DNA of 7,820 nucleotides from DATAYF01 sp036272735. Its GTDB lineage: Bacteria > Chloroflexota > Ktedonobacteria > Ktedonobacterales > Ktedonobacteraceae. Made by a program: the position numbers and the translations under genes. Below the pieces are notes generated by a model. That model saw only the letters and a list, made by a program, of their open reading frames with translations. It had not been told where the DNA came from and made no database searches. Where the stretch lies: NCBI GenBank assembly GCA_036272735.1, contig DATAYF010000073.1, forward strand, positions 1-7,820, in the 5' to 3' direction. Below are positions 5,282 to 7,820 of the stretch, piece by piece; positions within the stretch are counted from its first letter, which is position 1, and every line of letters begins with the position of its first letter.

Positions 5282-7777
5282 ATGCTGCCGAACGAGCAGC
5301 CCAGTTTTCGATACATAACGATGATGAATATGGTTGTAGAACGAGTTCCCTTACCGCAAGGTTCCGCCGACGCGGTCTCACAATTGAATGCGCTGGTCCG
5401 TTCCTACATGTCTTCCCAAGAGATCGGGCAGGTCGAGCAGGCGTTACGGCTTGCGTTGGAGACGTGCCAGGGCGTGAGTGGCGACCGGCCAATTCCACCG
5501 CTTGAGCACGCGCTGGCCGTCTCGCTCATTCTCGCCCAGATGCATATCGACGCGGTCGGTGTGGCTGCTGGCCTGGTTTTTGAGGGGGTCGACGCGGAAC
5601 GACTCACGCTCGAACGCGTTGAAGAGACGCTTGGCTCTCCTACCGCTCGCGTGGTCGGCAGTATGTTGCGCCTCAATATTCTGGAACGCACCAAGCAGAG
5701 CGTGGCCGGTAGCGCGGTGCTGGGCAATCAAAAAACCTACGAAGAACGCGAAGAGGCTGGTGGGAACACGGCTGAGAACAAAAAGCCGCGTATACTTGAG
5801 GCAATGCGCCGCCAACAGGCTGAGAGCGTGCGCAAAATGTTTATTGCCATGGCCGATGATCCGCGTGTCGTCATGCTCAAAATGGCCTATCGCTTGCATG
5901 CTATGCGCCGTATGTGCACTCCGGCATACGTGGGGGACCGGCAAGAAATGCTCTCGATGTCCGAGGAGACGCAAGAAATTTATGCACCACTGGCGGGTCG
6001 CCTGGGCATGTCGCGCGTGGAAAGCGAGCTACAAGACCTGGCTTTCCACATCCTGGAACCAGCGAAGTGGCAATGGGTCACCAGCCTTATCGAGTCAGAA
6101 AGCAAGCAGTGGCGCTCGTATATTGAGCGTGTGTGCACCATCCTGCGCAATGAGATGGCGGCTATCGGCGTCAAAGCCGAGATATCTGGTCGCGTGAAGC
6201 ACCAGTATAGCTTTTATAAAAAGCTGGTACGTATCGCCGGGGGCATCGATGATCTAGAGCATTTGAAGGTAGCGGCAGATACCAGCGAAATTCACGACCT
6301 GATCGCCTTCCGCATCCTGGTAAATAGCACCACCGATTGCTACGTCGCGCTCGGTCACGTGCACGGTTTGTGGAAGCCAAAGGAAGGGCGCATCAAAGAT
6401 TTTATTGCCAATCCTAAGGCCAACGGCTATCGGGCGCTACATACGACCGTGTTCTGTCTCGACGACCAACTCACAGAAATTCAAATTCGCACGCGTGAGA
6501 TGCACGAGATGGCGGAGTATGGCGTGGCGATGCACTGGCACTACAAGGAGGTTGGCGATAGTGCCTCCTCTTCGGCCAAGGAACTGCTCTCCTGGCTGCA
6601 TCAGCTTTCCGAGTGGCAGCGCGATATTCGTTCGATGAACGCCAGCGATACCGAGTTTGTGGAAGCGGTCAAGGACGATATTTTCCAGGAGCAGATCTTC
6701 GTGTTTACGCCAAAGGGCGAGGTCAAGGAGTTGCCCGTTGGCTCGACGCCGCTGGACTTTGCCTATCGCGTGCACACGGTGGTTGGTGATCATTGCGCGG
6801 GTGCGCGCATCATTACCGAGGTTGGCAGTGGCGATGGTGAACGCCTGGCCACACGCATGGTGGCGCTTGACTACGAATTAAAAAGCGGCGAAATCGTGAG
6901 TATCATCACCAGCAAGAGTGCACACCCTACGCGGGATTGGCTCAACTTCGCCCGTACTACTGCGTCGCGTAACAAAATCCGGCGCTACCTGAAGACGCAC
7001 GAACGCGCCATGAACATCCAGATCGGGCGTGAACGCCTGGAACGTGAACTAAAGACCGCCGGGCTACGCGATTTAGAGACAATCACGGATGATCTTGAGG
7101 ATTGGCTCTGTCGCGAATTGCACCACGACTCGTTCGACGACCTGCTAGCAGCCATCGGCGCGGACGATCTACGCCCACATGGTGTAGCCGTTAAATGGGG
7201 CGAATATTGGCAACAACGTGAGAAGAAAGAGACCAAAGAGGACGAGGACGAGGACGAAACGCTGAAGCTGCCCGCGATCAACGCAAAACCGCAATCGTCG
7301 TCGGCACACTTACAGGTTGCCGGTGTCGAGGGTTTGCTGACCCGCCTGGCAAATTGCTGTTGTCCCCTGCCACCTGATCCAATTGTCGGTTTCGTCAGCC
7401 GCGGGAACGGGGTGATCGTGCACCGCGAGGATTGTAAGAACCTCAAGCGGCTGCGCGAACGCAACCGCGAGCGGCTCATCAATGTAAGCTGGATGGGGAT
7501 GAGCCAGCCCCGCTACATGGCTGCGATCATTATTACCGCCAATGATCGCTCCGGCCTGGTGCGCGATATCGCGACTGTGGTTTCGGATATAGGTTCCAAT
7601 TTAATCTCGATCAACACCCATGTCAACATTCAACACGAATCGGTGGTCGTGCACGCCACGTTGGAGGTGGATAGCGTGGAGCAATTGCAGCGGCTCTTCA
7701 TGCGCATACAAAAGGTCAAAGACGTGATCCAGATCGTACGTGACCTTGGCAACGGGCAAAAGGCCCAGGGGATATAG
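5282..7777 (+). CDS. RelA/SpoT homologue RSH2: synthetase intact, HD hydrolase site destroyed
   Basis: A second full-length RSH protein of 831 residues, paralogous to RSH1 over its whole length. Domains: pseudo-HD about 55-225, synthetase about 288-425, TGS about 472-540, helical linker, CC/zinc-finger 691-718 (CCCP at 692-695, H714, C718) and ACT about 745-820. The synthetase carries G303-R304-x-K306, S310 and K314 (ATP site), D339, R344, RIKD (370-373), NGY (Y383), H387, E399, MH408, AE412 and HW (H418). The only signature changes are Q to R384 and S to A385. In the HD domain the first His (H76) remains, but HD-x2-ED is now F100-E101-x2-D104-A105, DGVTK is GSMLR (126-130) and the ADR aspartate is Tyr203. 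I infer a (p)ppGpp synthetase without hydrolase activity, similar in role to proteobacterial RelA but with RXKD in place of EXDD. The TGS histidine (H498) that meets the tRNA 3' end in RelA is present, so ribosome control is likely. An acidic run lies near residues 651-660. The frame is unbroken. Start chosen from the GAGAGG site. Confidence 0.93.
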   Translation: MLPNEQPSFRYITMMNMVVERVPLPQGSADAVSQLNALVRSYMSSQEIGQVEQALRLALETCQGVSGDRPIPPLEHALAVSLILAQMHIDAVGVAAGLVFEGVDAERLTLERVEETLGSPTARVVGSMLRLNILERTKQSVAGSAVLGNQKTYEEREEAGGNTAENKKPRILEAMRRQQAESVRKMFIAMADDPRVVMLKMAYRLHAMRRMCTPAYVGDRQEMLSMSEETQEIYAPLAGRLGMSRVESELQDLAFHILEPAKWQWVTSLIESESKQWRSYIERVCTILRNEMAAIGVKAEISGRVKHQYSFYKKLVRIAGGIDDLEHLKVAADTSEIHDLIAFRILVNSTTDCYVALGHVHGLWKPKEGRIKDFIANPKANGYRALHTTVFCLDDQLTEIQIRTREMHEMAEYGVAMHWHYKEVGDSASSSAKELLSWLHQLSEWQRDIRSMNASDTEFVEAVKDDIFQEQIFVFTPKGEVKELPVGSTPLDFAYRVHTVVGDHCAGARIITEVGSGDGERLATRMVALDYELKSGEIVSIITSKSAHPTRDWLNFARTTASRNKIRRYLKTHERAMNIQIGRERLERELKTAGLRDLETITDDLEDWLCRELHHDSFDDLLAAIGADDLRPHGVAVKWGEYWQQREKKETKEDEDEDETLKLPAINAKPQSSSAHLQVAGVEGLLTRLANCCCPLPPDPIVGFVSRGNGVIVHREDCKNLKRLRERNRERLINVSWMGMSQPRYMAAIIITANDRSGLVRDIATVVSDIGSNLISINTHVNIQHESVVVHATLEVDSVEQLQRLFMRIQKVKDVIQIVRDLGNGQKAQGI

Positions 7778-7780
7778 ACG

Positions 7781-7800
7781 CGCGGAGGGCATCTCTCGCG
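7781..7800 (+). other. Possible hairpin just after RSH2
   Basis: CGCGGAG (7781-7787) can pair with CTCTCGCG (7793-7800) if one T is bulged, leaving the loop GGCAT. It begins 4 bases after the RSH2 stop codon. No T run follows before the window ends, so a terminator cannot be claimed. Confidence 0.25.
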
Positions 7801-7820
7801 GCGAGTCGTTAAAAGGACCG

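Noticed and set aside
5579..5596. A local frameshift as the cause of the lost HD motif in RSH2
   Set aside because: The alignment to RSH1 is gap-free with conserved hydrophobic positions on both sides, so the changes are substitutions.
5444..5974. 176-residue minus-strand frame inside RSH2
   Set aside because: Antisense shadow; composition is His/Arg/Ala-rich with no recognisable motif, and the plus strand encodes the aligned HD domain.
5478..6197. 239-residue plus-strand frame inside RSH2
   Set aside because: It is a +1 phase shadow rich in Arg, Trp, Cys and Ser, lying wholly inside the RSH2 coding sequence.
6985..7482. 165-residue minus-strand frame inside RSH2
   Set aside because: Ser/Arg-rich low-complexity product from the antisense of the acidic linker and zinc-finger region.
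1..7820. CRISPR array, tRNA, rRNA or complete insertion sequence
   Set aside because: No regularly spaced direct repeats, no tRNA-like cloverleaf segments noticed, no rRNA-like sequence and no transposase motif in any credible frame.

Overview
The window looks like a chromosomal segment of a free-living bacterium. Full-length multidomain RelA/SpoT proteins, a Uma2-family nuclease gene and a sigma-70-type promoter with consensus boxes would fit a member of the Chloroflexota such as a Ktedonobacteria relative. That assignment is an impression from protein style and has not been tested. The two large genes are visibly more GC-rich than the small accessory genes and spacers around them.

Left part (1-1712): a small accessory block. 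It holds an unrecognised 154-residue protein (113-577, +), a DUF6036-like predicted nucleotidyltransferase (567-1112, -) whose 3' end overlaps it by 11 bases, and a divergently transcribed unrecognised 146-residue protein (1228-1668, +) with a possible His/Cys metal site. The block ends in a perfect 50-bp palindrome (1663-1712). A diverged copy of that palindrome's right half begins the window (1-32), so related palindromes lie on both sides of the block.

Right part (1858-7777): two full-length RelA/SpoT homologues (RSH) in the same orientation, each an 831-codon reading frame with the same domain order (HD, synthetase, TGS, helical, CC/zinc finger, ACT), separated by a Uma2-family gene and a 251-bp spacer. 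The first, RSH1, follows an apparently perfect TTGACA-N16-TATAAT promoter and has an intact HD hydrolase site. Its synthetase domain has lost a conserved ATP-site arginine and several other signature residues. The second, RSH2, is the reverse: its synthetase signature is essentially complete, but nearly all metal-binding and catalytic HD residues are gone (HDVVED has become FEGVDA, and ADR has become AYR).

The two therefore look like a duplicated bifunctional Rel that split its roles, with RSH1 degrading and RSH2 making (p)ppGpp. Both keep the TGS, zinc-finger and ACT regulatory parts used for ribosome and tRNA sensing. This reciprocal decay in linked paralogues is the most interesting feature of the window. 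It parallels the RelA/SpoT split of Beta- and Gammaproteobacteria but seems to have arisen by a different route, because both proteins keep the RXKD motif of bifunctional enzymes.
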